A stretch of 48,566 bases of DNA from Litorivicinus sp. GTDB lineage: Bacteria > Pseudomonadota > Gammaproteobacteria > Pseudomonadales > Litorivicinaceae. Made by a program: the position numbers and the translations under genes. A model generated the notes under the pieces. The model did not search any database, was not told the origin of the DNA, and was given only the letters and a program-made list of their open reading frames with translations. How positions within the stretch are numbered: the first letter of the stretch is position 1; every line of letters starts with the position of its first letter. Location: contig QXYM01000055.1 of NCBI GenBank assembly GCA_009886945.1, positions 1 through 48,566 on the forward strand, in the 5' to 3' direction. Shown in pieces: positions 1 to 7,989 of the stretch.

Positions 1-2
1 AA

Positions 3-116
3 GCACTGAACATCGTGTACAACCTTGCTGACGTTGTGAACAAAATCGCCTTTGGCCTGTTGATTTGGTACGCAGCCACATCAACCAGCAAAGCGTCTGC
101 TCCAGCAGCAGCCTAA
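3..116 (+). CDS. Proteorhodopsin, C-terminal end (5' truncated by window edge)
   Basis: Only the last 37 codons of a microbial rhodopsin are inside the window, reading in frame from base 3 to TAA at 114-116. The residues form the end of helix F-G loop and helix G: the run YNLADVVNKIAFGLLIW closely matches the proteorhodopsin helix G signature. The lysine in VNK (bases 42-44) is the expected Schiff-base lysine that binds retinal. The tail is short and rich in Ala/Ser, ending in APAAA. In the family this is an inner-membrane light-driven proton pump; the spectral-tuning residue and the proton acceptor and donor residues lie upstream of the window, so pump type and colour cannot be read. The carotenoid/retinal genes that follow on the same strand strongly support the assignment. 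Confidence 0.9.
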   Translation, partial: ALNIVYNLADVVNKIAFGLLIWYAATSTSKASAPAAA

Positions 117-124
117 GTCGAAAT

Positions 125-149
125 GGAGCCTCGAAAGGGGCTCCGTTTT
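125..149 (+). terminator. Rho-independent terminator after proteorhodopsin
   Basis: An 8-bp stem (bases 125-132 with 137-144, including one G-T pair) is closed by a GAAA tetraloop and followed by GTTTT. It starts 9 bp after the rhodopsin stop codon. It should end most rhodopsin transcripts before crtE, so the carotenoid genes either depend on read-through or have their own start. Confidence 0.75.
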
Positions 150-151
150 CC

Positions 152-177
152 ATGCATTCACACTGAGGCGAGTGCAT
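152..177 (+). repeat. Inverted repeat in the crtE leader
   Basis: ATGCATTC at 152-159 can pair with GAGTGCAT at 170-177 (one G-T pair), giving an 8-bp stem with a 10-base loop, 52 bp before crtE. It lies just after the terminator and is not followed by a T run. It could be an operator for crtE or an mRNA structure; I see no convincing -35/-10 pair in 150-228. Confidence 0.3.
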
Positions 178-228
178 CGAAAACGGAAGAGATAACAAGA
201 AACCAAGGATGGAATGACGTGAGGGATA

Positions 229-1122
229 ATGATGCAAGCGTTCGATTTCAGCCTGTTAGACAACGATCTGATTGAGCTCGAGCATAGGCTTAGACAATAT
301 GGATCCAAGCCAGTCAAAGACGAAGTCAGCCTCAATCAGCTATTTATTGACCACCTGTCATCTGGCGGTTCACGCACTCGCGCGATCTTAGCGCTCGCGG
401 CAGGACACTCCCAGAATCTGTCAGCGCCAGCACGACTCTCTATTGCCGCCTCGGTTGAGCTTTTGCATCAGGCGTCGCTGATTCACGATGACGTGCAAGA
501 TGAGGATTCTACCCGGCGAGGCCAAGCGGCAGTCTGGACCGTCGCAGGGATGTCATCAGCGATTTGTCTCGGGGATGATTTAATTGGCGCAGCCTTTGAA
601 GAGCTTGCCCTACTCCCAGAACCACATATCCAACAATTACCCAGATTAATCACCATGCTGTCTCGCGGCATCAGTGTGATGGCAGCCGGTCAAACCATCG
701 ATTGCCAATGGACACCGAACAGTCATCTCTCGTTTGACGACTACGAACGAATCGTCCGCCATAAAAGCGGGCCGTTACTCGGCCTTCCAATTGCCATGGT
801 GTTGGCGTTAAGCGAGGGAACAGATGATCAAGTGACCCGAGTATTAGCGGGTGCTTCATCCATCGGGGTCGCTTATCAGTTAGCTGATGATCTCGTGGAT
901 AAGGCCGATGACTTCAACCATCGGCTGAACGGCTTTTGGGTTCTCGCCGATCAAATGACCGACGGCTCTGACCCTGAAACTGTGTTGCGGTCGCGATTTG
1001 AGTGGCACCTCAATCATGCGCGGGAAAGCGTCAAAATGCTCCCTGACTTCTGCATCCAAGCATTTGAAGTCCTGATCCAGGCGTTACACCATAAATATCC
1101 GAGCTTCAAGGCAGCTGCATGA
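229..1122 (+). CDS. crtE: Geranylgeranyl diphosphate synthase CrtE
   Basis: This trans-prenyltransferase (297 aa) condenses FPP and/or DMAPP with IPP to make C20 GGPP, the precursor of phytoene, in the cytosol. The first Asp-rich motif is HDDVQDEDSTRRG (about residues 86-98) and the second is QLADDLVD in the C-terminal half. The usual GGKRxRP motif is GGSRTRA here, which keeps the spacing. Length is normal for bacterial CrtE. The start is one of two consecutive ATGs (229, 232), preceded by GAGGG at 221-225. It opens the crtE-I-B-Y-blh-idi run and overlaps crtI by 4 bp (ATGA). It could be another isoprenyl diphosphate synthase by sequence alone, but the context makes CrtE very likely. Confidence 0.93.
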   Translation: MMQAFDFSLLDNDLIELEHRLRQYGSKPVKDEVSLNQLFIDHLSSGGSRTRAILALAAGHSQNLSAPARLSIAASVELLHQASLIHDDVQDEDSTRRGQAAVWTVAGMSSAICLGDDLIGAAFEELALLPEPHIQQLPRLITMLSRGISVMAAGQTIDCQWTPNSHLSFDDYERIVRHKSGPLLGLPIAMVLALSEGTDDQVTRVLAGASSIGVAYQLADDLVDKADDFNHRLNGFWVLADQMTDGSDPETVLRSRFEWHLNHARESVKMLPDFCIQAFEVLIQALHHKYPSFKAAA

Positions 1123-2612
1123 CGGGCAGCGCACTGGTTATCGGCTCTGGCTTTGGAGGCATCGCTAGTGCACTTCGTCTGCGAGCGCTAGGACTCGACG
1201 TCCATGTCATCGAGCGCCTTGATGATATCGGCGGACGTGCTCAAGTATTTGAAGTCGACGGTTACAAGCACGATGCCGGACCGACCGTCATCACAGCCCC
1301 TTTCTTGTTTGATGAGTTATTTGAACTCTTCGGTGAAAAGCGTGCTGACCACATCGAATTCAGGGAATTAAATCCCTGGTATCGCTTTGTGTTTCCCGAC
1401 GGTGATCAATTTAATTATGGGGGAACTCTCGAAGAGACTCTCCAGGAAATCGAGCGGATCGAGCCAAAAGATCGGGCAGGATATGAGTCTTTGGTGAAAC
1501 ATTCGAAGGCCATGTTTGACATCGGTTTTTCGGAATTGGCTCACCAGCCGTTTCATCAAATCAAAACGATGGCAAAGCAAATCCCTCACTTAGCTCGTTT
1601 ACGCAGTGACCGATCGGTTTGGGATATGGTGTGCCAACACCTTACCAACGATAAATTACGACAAGCATTTTCGATTCAGCCACTCCTGGTGGGAGGATCG
1701 CCCTTCGATACCACGAGCATCTATGGACTCATTCATTACCTAGAACGTGCCTATGGTATTTTCTTCGCCATGGGCGGTACTGGCGCGCTAGTTGCACAAT
1801 TAAAGCAACTGATGCTTCGACAAGGAATCACCATTCAGACTGGCGCCACCGTTTCTGAAATCCTTACCAGCCAAAATCGAGTCTCCGGAGTCAAACTTGA
1901 ATCGAATGACGTGATTACCGCTGACTATACCGTGTTCAACGGCGATCCCATGTATCTGTATCGGGAGCTCTTACCACAGAAACAAATACCCTTTGCGACC
2001 CGCCTGAAAAGGGACTACAGCAAGTTATCGATGGGGCTTTATGTGCTGTTTTTCGGCACTGATACGCAATATCCAGACATTGCCCACCACACCATTTGGA
2101 TGGGGCAGAGGTATCGCGAATTGTTAGATGATATTTTTCATCGCCAGATCCTCGCTGACGACTTCTCCCTCTATTTGCATCGGCCAACCGCTACCGATCC
2201 GTCATTTGCGCCATCTGGACATGATAGTTTTTATGTTCTTGCTCCCGTCCCGCACCAAGGGTCAGGAATCGACTGGGCCGTCGAGGAGCCCAAGCTCAGA
2301 GAACGGATTATCGATGCGCTGGGTCGAACCATACTTCCAGGCCTGAAAGAGCATATCCAGGCTCCGTTTGCCATGACTCCAGACCAATTTTCTGACGATT
2401 ATTTATCTTACAAAGGCGCTGGATTTTCGATTGCGCCTTTATTCACGCAATCGGCCTGGTTCCGCTTCCACAACAAAGCAGAAGGGTTTGATAACTTATT
2501 TTTAGCAGGAGCCGGCACGCACCCAGGCGCCGGCATGCCTGGCGTGATCTCGTCAGCCAAAGTCGTTGAGCGACTGGTTAGAGAAGCCACTCATCAACCT
2601 GAAGTGGCTTAA
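1119..2612 (+). CDS. crtI: Phytoene desaturase CrtI
   Basis: This FAD-dependent desaturase (497 aa) converts phytoene to lycopene in four desaturation steps at the membrane. The N-terminus has the dinucleotide-binding fold VIGSGFGGIASALRLRA followed by an acidic residue at the end of the second strand (HVIERLDDIGGRA). The C-terminus has the CrtI-type signature GAGTHPGAGMPGVISSAK. Length is typical (about 490-510 aa). The start codon overlaps the crtE stop as ATGA, suggesting translational coupling, and crtB follows after 9 bp. Residues between the two motifs give no sign of the CrtN or CrtD subfamilies, and the neighbours argue for the lycopene-forming enzyme. Confidence 0.95.
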   Translation: MTGSALVIGSGFGGIASALRLRALGLDVHVIERLDDIGGRAQVFEVDGYKHDAGPTVITAPFLFDELFELFGEKRADHIEFRELNPWYRFVFPDGDQFNYGGTLEETLQEIERIEPKDRAGYESLVKHSKAMFDIGFSELAHQPFHQIKTMAKQIPHLARLRSDRSVWDMVCQHLTNDKLRQAFSIQPLLVGGSPFDTTSIYGLIHYLERAYGIFFAMGGTGALVAQLKQLMLRQGITIQTGATVSEILTSQNRVSGVKLESNDVITADYTVFNGDPMYLYRELLPQKQIPFATRLKRDYSKLSMGLYVLFFGTDTQYPDIAHHTIWMGQRYRELLDDIFHRQILADDFSLYLHRPTATDPSFAPSGHDSFYVLAPVPHQGSGIDWAVEEPKLRERIIDALGRTILPGLKEHIQAPFAMTPDQFSDDYLSYKGAGFSIAPLFTQSAWFRFHNKAEGFDNLFLAGAGTHPGAGMPGVISSAKVVERLVREATHQPEVA

Positions 2613-2621
2613 GGAAATACG

Positions 2622-3515
2622 ATGAGCAAAGAACAACTCAAAAAATACGGAACGACCTTCCACTTTGCGAGCCAATTTTTATCGGCGAAACACATCGAAT
2701 CAGCGGCAAATCTCTATGCGATTTGCCGACAAATCGATGATATTGCCGATACTTCAGATGACAAAGAACAGGCAAAACATGATCTGTTGGCGCTCAAACA
2801 GGCACTGATTGACGAAGATGTATCACACCCGGTCGTCGAGGCTGCGAAATCCATTGAGCCTGCAATCTGTTTAGAGACCTTGGTTGAACTAACCGATGGC
2901 GTCTTATCCGATACAGGCTCTGTGCGCCTCCATTCAGAGCCAGAATTGATGCGCTACTGCTATCAAGTGGCTGGAACCGTTGGTTTGCTCATGTGTGATT
3001 TATTTGAAATCACGAATCCCATCGCCAGGCATCATGCCGTGGACTTGGGTGTCGCCATGCAGTTGACGAACATTTGCCGTGATGTGTTGGAAGATGCCGA
3101 AAATGGACGTGTCTATTTGCCAGAAACCTTGATCGGCCCAATGAGCGCGAGCGAGGTGGCCGGCGCCACAGGAGCCAATGCGGATCGCATCCGCGATGTG
3201 GTCAACTACCTACTGACCGAAGCTGATGTTCGATACGAATCTGGAGTTTCTGGGTTGTGTTTCTTACCCACCCAACCGCGGCTCGCGATTTTAGTGGCTG
3301 CTTTAAGTTATCGAGAAATCGGAATGATTGTCGCTGACCGAGGATTTGATATCTGGGCTGGACGTGCCTTCACGTCCAAAACCCAAAAACTATTAATCGC
3401 GTTCAAGGGAGTGATGACTTTCTTCTTCAGCCGACGTCTGCATGTCTATCAAGGCGCTCATGACTCAAGCCTGCACCGGGGACTCCTCCGCCGGCCAGGG
3501 GTGCATTGGGCATAA
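2622..3515 (+). CDS. crtB: Phytoene synthase CrtB
   Basis: CrtB (297 aa) joins two GGPP molecules to 15-cis-phytoene. The two Asp-rich motifs of squalene/phytoene synthases are present: RQIDDIADT (about residues 37-45) and NICRDVLEDAENGRVYLP around residues 150-167. The N-terminal FHFASQFLSAKH also fits the family. The start ATG follows an AAGGAAA ribosome-binding site 9 bp after crtI. The C-terminal residues 265-297 are rich in Arg/His and poorly conserved. The downstream crtY reading frame begins within a few bases of this stop. Confidence 0.95.
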   Translation: MSKEQLKKYGTTFHFASQFLSAKHIESAANLYAICRQIDDIADTSDDKEQAKHDLLALKQALIDEDVSHPVVEAAKSIEPAICLETLVELTDGVLSDTGSVRLHSEPELMRYCYQVAGTVGLLMCDLFEITNPIARHHAVDLGVAMQLTNICRDVLEDAENGRVYLPETLIGPMSASEVAGATGANADRIRDVVNYLLTEADVRYESGVSGLCFLPTQPRLAILVAALSYREIGMIVADRGFDIWAGRAFTSKTQKLLIAFKGVMTFFFSRRLHVYQGAHDSSLHRGLLRRPGVHWA

Positions 3516-3520
3516 TCCCC

Positions 3521-4585
3521 ATGGATACTTGGGTACACATTGTTGGTGGGGGCCTGAGTGGGCTGTCTTTAGCGTCGGCACTCGCCAAACACCAGGTTTT
3601 GCCCGGCCCAGTTGTGATCTCCGAACCCGAGCCTGAGCGTTTGGCTCAAAAAACCTTCAGTTTTTGGTTAACCGATGAAGAGCATGCGTTTTTAAATCCC
3701 GAATACACTCAATCCAAATGGCAAGTCAGTGCCGAAGAGCTCACCATTTCGCATACAGGTCAGAGATTCCGTTATGGAACACGATCAGGGCAACACGTCC
3801 TCGACGAATGTCAGGCGGTGATTGCCTCCCATCCCCAGATACATCAGGTCAAAGAGGTCATTGACGCGACCCCAAAAGCCGAACATGTGTTTGACAGTCG
3901 ACCGATCGCGCCCTCTTCATTTCGTCTGATCCAGAGCTTTTCTGGAACAGAAGTTGAATTCCAGAGGCCACATCACATTGAGGCCGTCGGACTAATGAAT
4001 CGAATCGAAACGACAGACTCGGGGATTCGGTTTGTGTACGTCCTCCCGCTTGGGGCAAAGCGCGTCTTGATCGAACACACCGAATTCACGACCAAACTCG
4101 CAGATCTGAGCGCGCTGCAGTCAATGAACAGAGACTATCTCAGTGGTGAGTTTTCAACGAATCCCTTTCAAACAATCCGCACGGAGTCCGCGCACATCCC
4201 GATGGGCTTTCGATCGACAGCAAGCCATCTTGGAATCCCCATTGGTGCCCGTGGTGGCATGACCCGAGATGCAACCGGGTACGGCTACCGAACAATTCGC
4301 TATGCCTGTGAAGCGATCGCGCGCGATTTAGTCACCCACAACCAAGCAACGCGATATCATCCATCCCTCACAACCCAATGGGCAGACACCGTGTTTCTGA
4401 ATCTGATTGATCAACGACCTGACTCCATTCCCGAGATCCTGCTAACGATCGCCAGACGGATGACAGCCGATCAGTTCGCCGCCTTCATGATGATGCGGAC
4501 ACCGAGCGATGTTTTCCGAATCCTATGGAGCGCTCCACTGAAGCCCTTTACCTGTGCATTGATCGGGAAGTACCAATGGATTTAA
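3521..4585 (+). CDS. crtY: Lycopene beta-cyclase CrtY
   Basis: CrtY (354 aa from ATG 3521) closes beta rings on both ends of lycopene to give beta-carotene. Visible marks are the N-terminal FAD/NAD fold (WVHIVGGGLSGLSLASALA), the family segments FDSRPIAPSSFRLIQSF and YVLPLGAKRVLIEHT, and the C-terminal IGARGGMTRDATGYGY. I chose ATG 3521 because the dinucleotide fold then starts right at the N-terminus as in other CrtY. A TTG at 3506 in the same frame would overlap crtB by 10 bp and is the alternative. It overlaps blh by 10 bp. No crtZ hydroxylase follows, so beta-carotene is the expected product. Confidence 0.93.
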   Translation: MDTWVHIVGGGLSGLSLASALAKHQVLPGPVVISEPEPERLAQKTFSFWLTDEEHAFLNPEYTQSKWQVSAEELTISHTGQRFRYGTRSGQHVLDECQAVIASHPQIHQVKEVIDATPKAEHVFDSRPIAPSSFRLIQSFSGTEVEFQRPHHIEAVGLMNRIETTDSGIRFVYVLPLGAKRVLIEHTEFTTKLADLSALQSMNRDYLSGEFSTNPFQTIRTESAHIPMGFRSTASHLGIPIGARGGMTRDATGYGYRTIRYACEAIARDLVTHNQATRYHPSLTTQWADTVFLNLIDQRPDSIPEILLTIARRMTADQFAAFMMMRTPSDVFRILWSAPLKPFTCALIGKYQWI

Positions 4586-5352
4586 GTCTGATTCTGGCTT
4601 CTTGTTTCATTTCGCTGGTGGGCTTGCCCCATGGCGCACTCGATCCGGTGGTTGCGTATCGCAATGGCCTCATCAACGACTGGCGATCAATCATCCAATT
4701 TTTGGTTCTCTACACCGGGATCGTTGCAGCTGTCGTCGGACTTTGGATCCTCGCCCCAGTCCTTTCACTAATCGCATTCCTGTTAATCTCAAGCCTGCAC
4801 TTTGGCCGAGATTGGCGAACTAGAATCAGCCTCGGCGGGTTTGGCTACGGAGCCTTCATCTTAGGCTTACCCGCCTGGACGCACGCCCAACAAGTCGCTG
4901 AAATCTTCGGATTTCTTGTCTTTGGAGCCTCATCTGCCTTTCCATTGATCGTGTTACAGGCGGTGGGTGCGTTAGGACTTCTGTTGTTGGCGTTCGATCT
5001 CCGACGTCTGTCATGGATCCGGAAGCTCGAGTTAATCCTCCTCGCAAGTATCGCTTGGGCACTGGAGCCTTTATGGTATTTCGTTGTGTATTTCTGTGCG
5101 TTTCATAGCCCAAGGCATCTGATCGCCGAATTTCGACAGATGCGCCCAGAAACGCGGCTCACCGCCTATATCGTCATGCTGACCATCACAATTGCCACAC
5201 TTGCCATCGCCGCGGTATCGGGATCGCACATTGAACGGTATGCTGATCGGGTGGATATCGTTATCTATCAAGTGCTGTTCATTGGTCTTGCGGCGCTGAC
5301 GGTACCTCATATGTGTCTCCTCGAGTGGGTTGGTCGAAAACATCATGAATAA
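4576..5352 (+). CDS. blh: Beta-carotene 15,15'-dioxygenase Blh (Brp/Blh family)
   Basis: Blh (258 aa) is an integral membrane iron enzyme that splits beta-carotene into two retinals, the chromophore of the rhodopsin at the window start. Conserved histidines sit at expected places: H19 in GLPHGALD, H75 in SSLHFGRDW, and H177/H181 in FHSPRHL; another His occurs in VPHMCLLEW. Several hydrophobic helices span the protein. I chose ATG 4576, preceded by GGGAAG with 5-bp spacing, over ATG 4525 because the Brp/Blh fold begins immediately after it. It overlaps crtY by 10 bp and the next gene by 8 bp. Together with crtEIBY it makes retinal supply self-contained. Confidence 0.93.
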   Translation: MDLSLILASCFISLVGLPHGALDPVVAYRNGLINDWRSIIQFLVLYTGIVAAVVGLWILAPVLSLIAFLLISSLHFGRDWRTRISLGGFGYGAFILGLPAWTHAQQVAEIFGFLVFGASSAFPLIVLQAVGALGLLLLAFDLRRLSWIRKLELILLASIAWALEPLWYFVVYFCAFHSPRHLIAEFRQMRPETRLTAYIVMLTITIATLAIAAVSGSHIERYADRVDIVIYQVLFIGLAALTVPHMCLLEWVGRKHHE

Positions 5353-6370
5353 CCTCTCACGCAAGCTCGGTCATATCGAACATGCGTTATCACAATCCAC
5401 AGACATCAACAGCTTTGATCAGATCAGACTCAAGCATTGTGCGCTTCCTGATCTTGATCTTGATCGAATTCACCTCAGTGCCACTCTATGTGACCATTCG
5501 GTCGCCGCACCATTTTTCGTCAGCTCGATGACAGGTGGGCCCACTGAGTCCGAAGCCATCAATCGACGTTTAGCCGAAGCCTGTCAAGCAATGGGGATTG
5601 CCATGGGGGTCGGTTCACAACGTGTTGGCATTGAAGATGGCCACACCGGCGGCCTGAATGGATCCATCCGCGATGCCATCGGATCCGCTCCCTTATTTGC
5701 AAATTTCGGAGCCGTGAATCTGCTTGGTTTATCCGATGTAAAGGATCTCGGCCGCATTCTTGATCCGATTGAAGCAGATGCTCTCATTTTACACCTCAAT
5801 CCCATGCAGGAAGTGTTTCAGGCATCCGGTGACACCAACTGGACTGGGGTCATTGAACGGATTGCAGCCACCTGCGACTGGTGTCCGGTTCCAGTCATTG
5901 CCAAAGAAGTGGGTTTTGGTCTAGATGTCGGTTCTGCCAAAGTCCTTATTGATGCTGGGGTTGATGTACTGGATGTGGCAGGGCGAGGTGGTACGCGGTT
6001 TGCCGATATTGAGATCGCCATGAATGCAGAGATTCAACAAAGGCTCTCTGATCAACAGTTGTTTGATGGATGGGGATACACCACCGTGGAATGCTTGCAG
6101 ATGATGCAATCGTCATTTCCAACGCAATGCTGTTGGGCGTCTGGGGGCGTGCGTCATGGACTCGACGTTGCCAAAGCTTTGTGTCTCGGCGCGAGTGCCG
6201 TTGGCATTGCTGGTCGATTCTTAAAACCTGCGACTGAATCGACCGAATCCGTGATCGCGACAATGCAACAATTTATGGATGAACTTCGAATCGCCTGCTT
6301 TGGAATGGGTGTCGCGTCGGTTCAACATCTGGATCAACAACTCTTATGGGATGGATCACATGCAAGTTAA
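5345..6370 (+). CDS. fni: Isopentenyl-diphosphate delta-isomerase, type 2 (FMN)
   Basis: Type 2 IDI (341 aa) interconverts IPP and DMAPP using reduced FMN and Mg2+. Evidence is the N-terminal RKLGHIEHAL, the FFVSSMTGG segment near residues 57-65, MGVGSQRVG, the catalytic-loop HLNPMQE, and DVAGRGGTRFADIE followed by a glycine-rich phosphate-binding region (CWASGGVRHG, GASAVGIAGRFL). ATG 5345 is favoured; it lies inside the end of blh. A TTG at 5330 in frame is the alternative. Type 2 idi is often linked to proteorhodopsin carotenoid clusters, where it balances the C5 units for GGPP. The overlap with the next small gene suggests one transcript. Confidence 0.95.
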   Translation: MNNLSRKLGHIEHALSQSTDINSFDQIRLKHCALPDLDLDRIHLSATLCDHSVAAPFFVSSMTGGPTESEAINRRLAEACQAMGIAMGVGSQRVGIEDGHTGGLNGSIRDAIGSAPLFANFGAVNLLGLSDVKDLGRILDPIEADALILHLNPMQEVFQASGDTNWTGVIERIAATCDWCPVPVIAKEVGFGLDVGSAKVLIDAGVDVLDVAGRGGTRFADIEIAMNAEIQQRLSDQQLFDGWGYTTVECLQMMQSSFPTQCCWASGGVRHGLDVAKALCLGASAVGIAGRFLKPATESTESVIATMQQFMDELRIACFGMGVASVQHLDQQLLWDGSHAS

Positions 6371-6695
6371 AGAACTCGTCTGGCAGCAGGACGCCAAGAA
6401 CTGCGAGTGGAAAGAGCACGACGATGGCTCTGTCACACTGACCATTGAGGACGCGTCAGTGTCCTTTGATAATCGCGCCCAAGCGGAACAAATGATCGAA
6501 GCCTGGGCGGTATTTCATCGGACCGAGGCGCCAAGCAAGGCGATGACACAACCCTCGCCGAACCCTCAGCGAACCAGCTCATCAGTTGGCGCTGATTTTC
6601 CAAAAAAAGTGAGGAATGCGATCTTCATCATGGTCGGACTTGGTGCGACGATTATGATCGTTGATGCCCTACGCTACTTAAATAGCGGCCAATAG
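6360..6695 (+). CDS. Small membrane-anchored protein of unknown function at end of retinal operon
   Basis: I do not recognise this 111-aa protein. It has a soluble N-terminal part (KELVWQQDAKNCEWKE, with alternating charged and beta-prone residues to about residue 55), a Pro/Ser/Thr-rich linker, and a single C-terminal hydrophobic helix (AIFIMVGLGATIMIV) followed by a short tail. This suggests a tail-anchored inner-membrane protein. ATG 6360 follows GGGATGG; ATG 6351 would add MDH. It overlaps the idi stop by 11 bp, so it is probably cotranscribed with the retinal genes. Composition and codon use look like its neighbours. It ends 31 bp before a convergent gene. Confidence 0.7.
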   Translation: MQVKELVWQQDAKNCEWKEHDDGSVTLTIEDASVSFDNRAQAEQMIEAWAVFHRTEAPSKAMTQPSPNPQRTSSSVGADFPKKVRNAIFIMVGLGATIMIVDALRYLNSGQ

Positions 6696-6726
6696 ATGCG
6701 ACGAAGCACTCGATAACACCCTTCCC

Positions 6727-7638
6727 TTAGGTCGCCTTCTTTATCGATAAGATCTGGCAAATGAGTTGATCTCTGCGCCGCTTCATCTCTTCTGTCTCTG
6801 GCTCTGCGGGATCGACACATTGTCGTTCGATCAAACGCAAGGTGTCCTCATCAAAAGTCACCTGTCCTGCGCTTGACCACCAACTCTCGAATGACGGACC
6901 AAGATGCTGAATAAATCCCTGAAGACCCTGATCTCCAGCCGCCAGTGAGAATAGTTGATGAGGACCATAAACGGCCCAGCGAAGTCCGGGGCCGTTAGCG
7001 ATGGCCTTATCAATGTCAGGAAGCGAGGCAACACCTTCTTTCGCAAGATGCAATACTTCTTGCCACAACACCGCTTGTAAGCGATTGGCAACATGTCCTG
7101 GAACGCTTTTTTTCAACTCGATCGGCACCTTGCCAAGTGACTCGTAAAACCGAAGAACCTCAGCCACCAAGCCAGATCTCGTCAGATCATTTCCCAAGAC
7201 TTCGACCAGTGGAATCAAGTGGGGTGGATTGAAAGGATGCGCAATTACCAGCCGCGACGGATTCGACAAGCCATTTTGCAGTTCACTCAGAGTCAATCCA
7301 GAGGTTGACGACAAAAGAACAGCGTCAGAATCGAGAGCGGGTTCAATCTCTTGATACAACGCATGCTTGAGTGACAGATCCTCAGGGGCATTTTCTTGGA
7401 TAAACCTGCATCCCTTCACCGCTTCTCGAGCATCGGTTGTAAATTCGAGGTACTCAGAACATCCAGTGCCAGAATAACCCAAGGCCTCAAGCGTTGACTG
7501 CGCTCTGGCGATAGAATCCAAAATCTGCTGATGCATGCTTGGATTCGGATCGTAAGCAACCACGCGATGACCGGCAGCTAGGAATAGCGCGCACCAGCTT
7601 TGTCCAATCGTTCCAGATCCCAATACAGCGATATTCAC
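6727..7638 (-). CDS. 3-hydroxyacyl-CoA dehydrogenase family NAD-dependent oxidoreductase (carnitine-dehydrogenase/lambda-crystallin-like)
   Basis: This 303-aa protein oxidises a beta-hydroxy acid or thioester with NAD+. The N-terminal Rossmann motif is AVLGSGTIGQSWCALFLAAGH, followed by D at the end of strand two (AYDPNP). The catalytic region shows QENAPEDLSLKHALYQEIE, SSTSGLTLSEL and AHPFNPPHLIPLVEV, the pattern shared by L-carnitine dehydrogenase, L-gulonate 3-dehydrogenase (lambda-crystallin) and related enzymes rather than the fused FadB-type enzyme. The C-terminal helical domain (SVPGHVANRLQAVLWQE) is complete. It stands alone between a convergent neighbour and a 350-bp upstream gap, so context gives no substrate. 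The exact substrate is not determinable here. Confidence 0.85.
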   Translation of the reverse strand: MNIAVLGSGTIGQSWCALFLAAGHRVVAYDPNPSMHQQILDSIARAQSTLEALGYSGTGCSEYLEFTTDAREAVKGCRFIQENAPEDLSLKHALYQEIEPALDSDAVLLSSTSGLTLSELQNGLSNPSRLVIAHPFNPPHLIPLVEVLGNDLTRSGLVAEVLRFYESLGKVPIELKKSVPGHVANRLQAVLWQEVLHLAKEGVASLPDIDKAIANGPGLRWAVYGPHQLFSLAAGDQGLQGFIQHLGPSFESWWSSAGQVTFDEDTLRLIERQCVDPAEPETEEMKRRRDQLICQILSIKKAT

Positions 7639-7989
7639 AAAGGCGCCTCTTTATTAGACTAAAGTTGAATAAACGACCACGATTTGCCGATCATTGCCTG
7701 ACGCTACTAAAAAAGCAATGCTTGAAACTCAGCGATAGTCAGCTGATTCCGTTGATCAAAGTCTACGCAAACCCGCACCGGACCTAGGTTTCTGCCAGCG
7801 CATCGTGTCATAGACGAGGATTTTGGCACATTCTTGCTCGCGAATTTCATCCAAGCGGTAGAATCCTAAGCAGGTCGTTGAAATCATTAGAAACTCAGAT
7901 TTTCTCGCCGCCTCCTACAGGAATCGTTGCCCAAACCGATCCTGTTCTGTACATTCTTTCAAAAAACCATCTAGACCATAGGGACACAG
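7639..7989. other. Intergenic region between divergent genes
   Basis: This is the only gene-free stretch over 300 bp. No tRNA, ORF with a good start, or long repeat is visible. A near-perfect hairpin (CAGGAATCG at 7918-7926 with CGATCCTG at 7937-7944, one bulge) lies 45 bp before the secreted-repeat gene. A loose promoter-like pair, TTGCTC at 7834 and TAGAAT at 7859 with 19-bp spacing, points the same way but is weak. The region must carry promoters for both divergent genes; I cannot place them with confidence. Confidence 0.5.

Noticed and set aside
125-177. Riboswitch or small RNA between rhodopsin and crtE
   Set aside because: Only two simple hairpins are visible; no known riboswitch core fits.
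7834-7864. Promoter TTGCTC-N19-TAGAAT before the secreted-repeat gene
   Set aside because: Spacing is too long and both hexamers are only partial matches; mentioned only in the intergenic entry.
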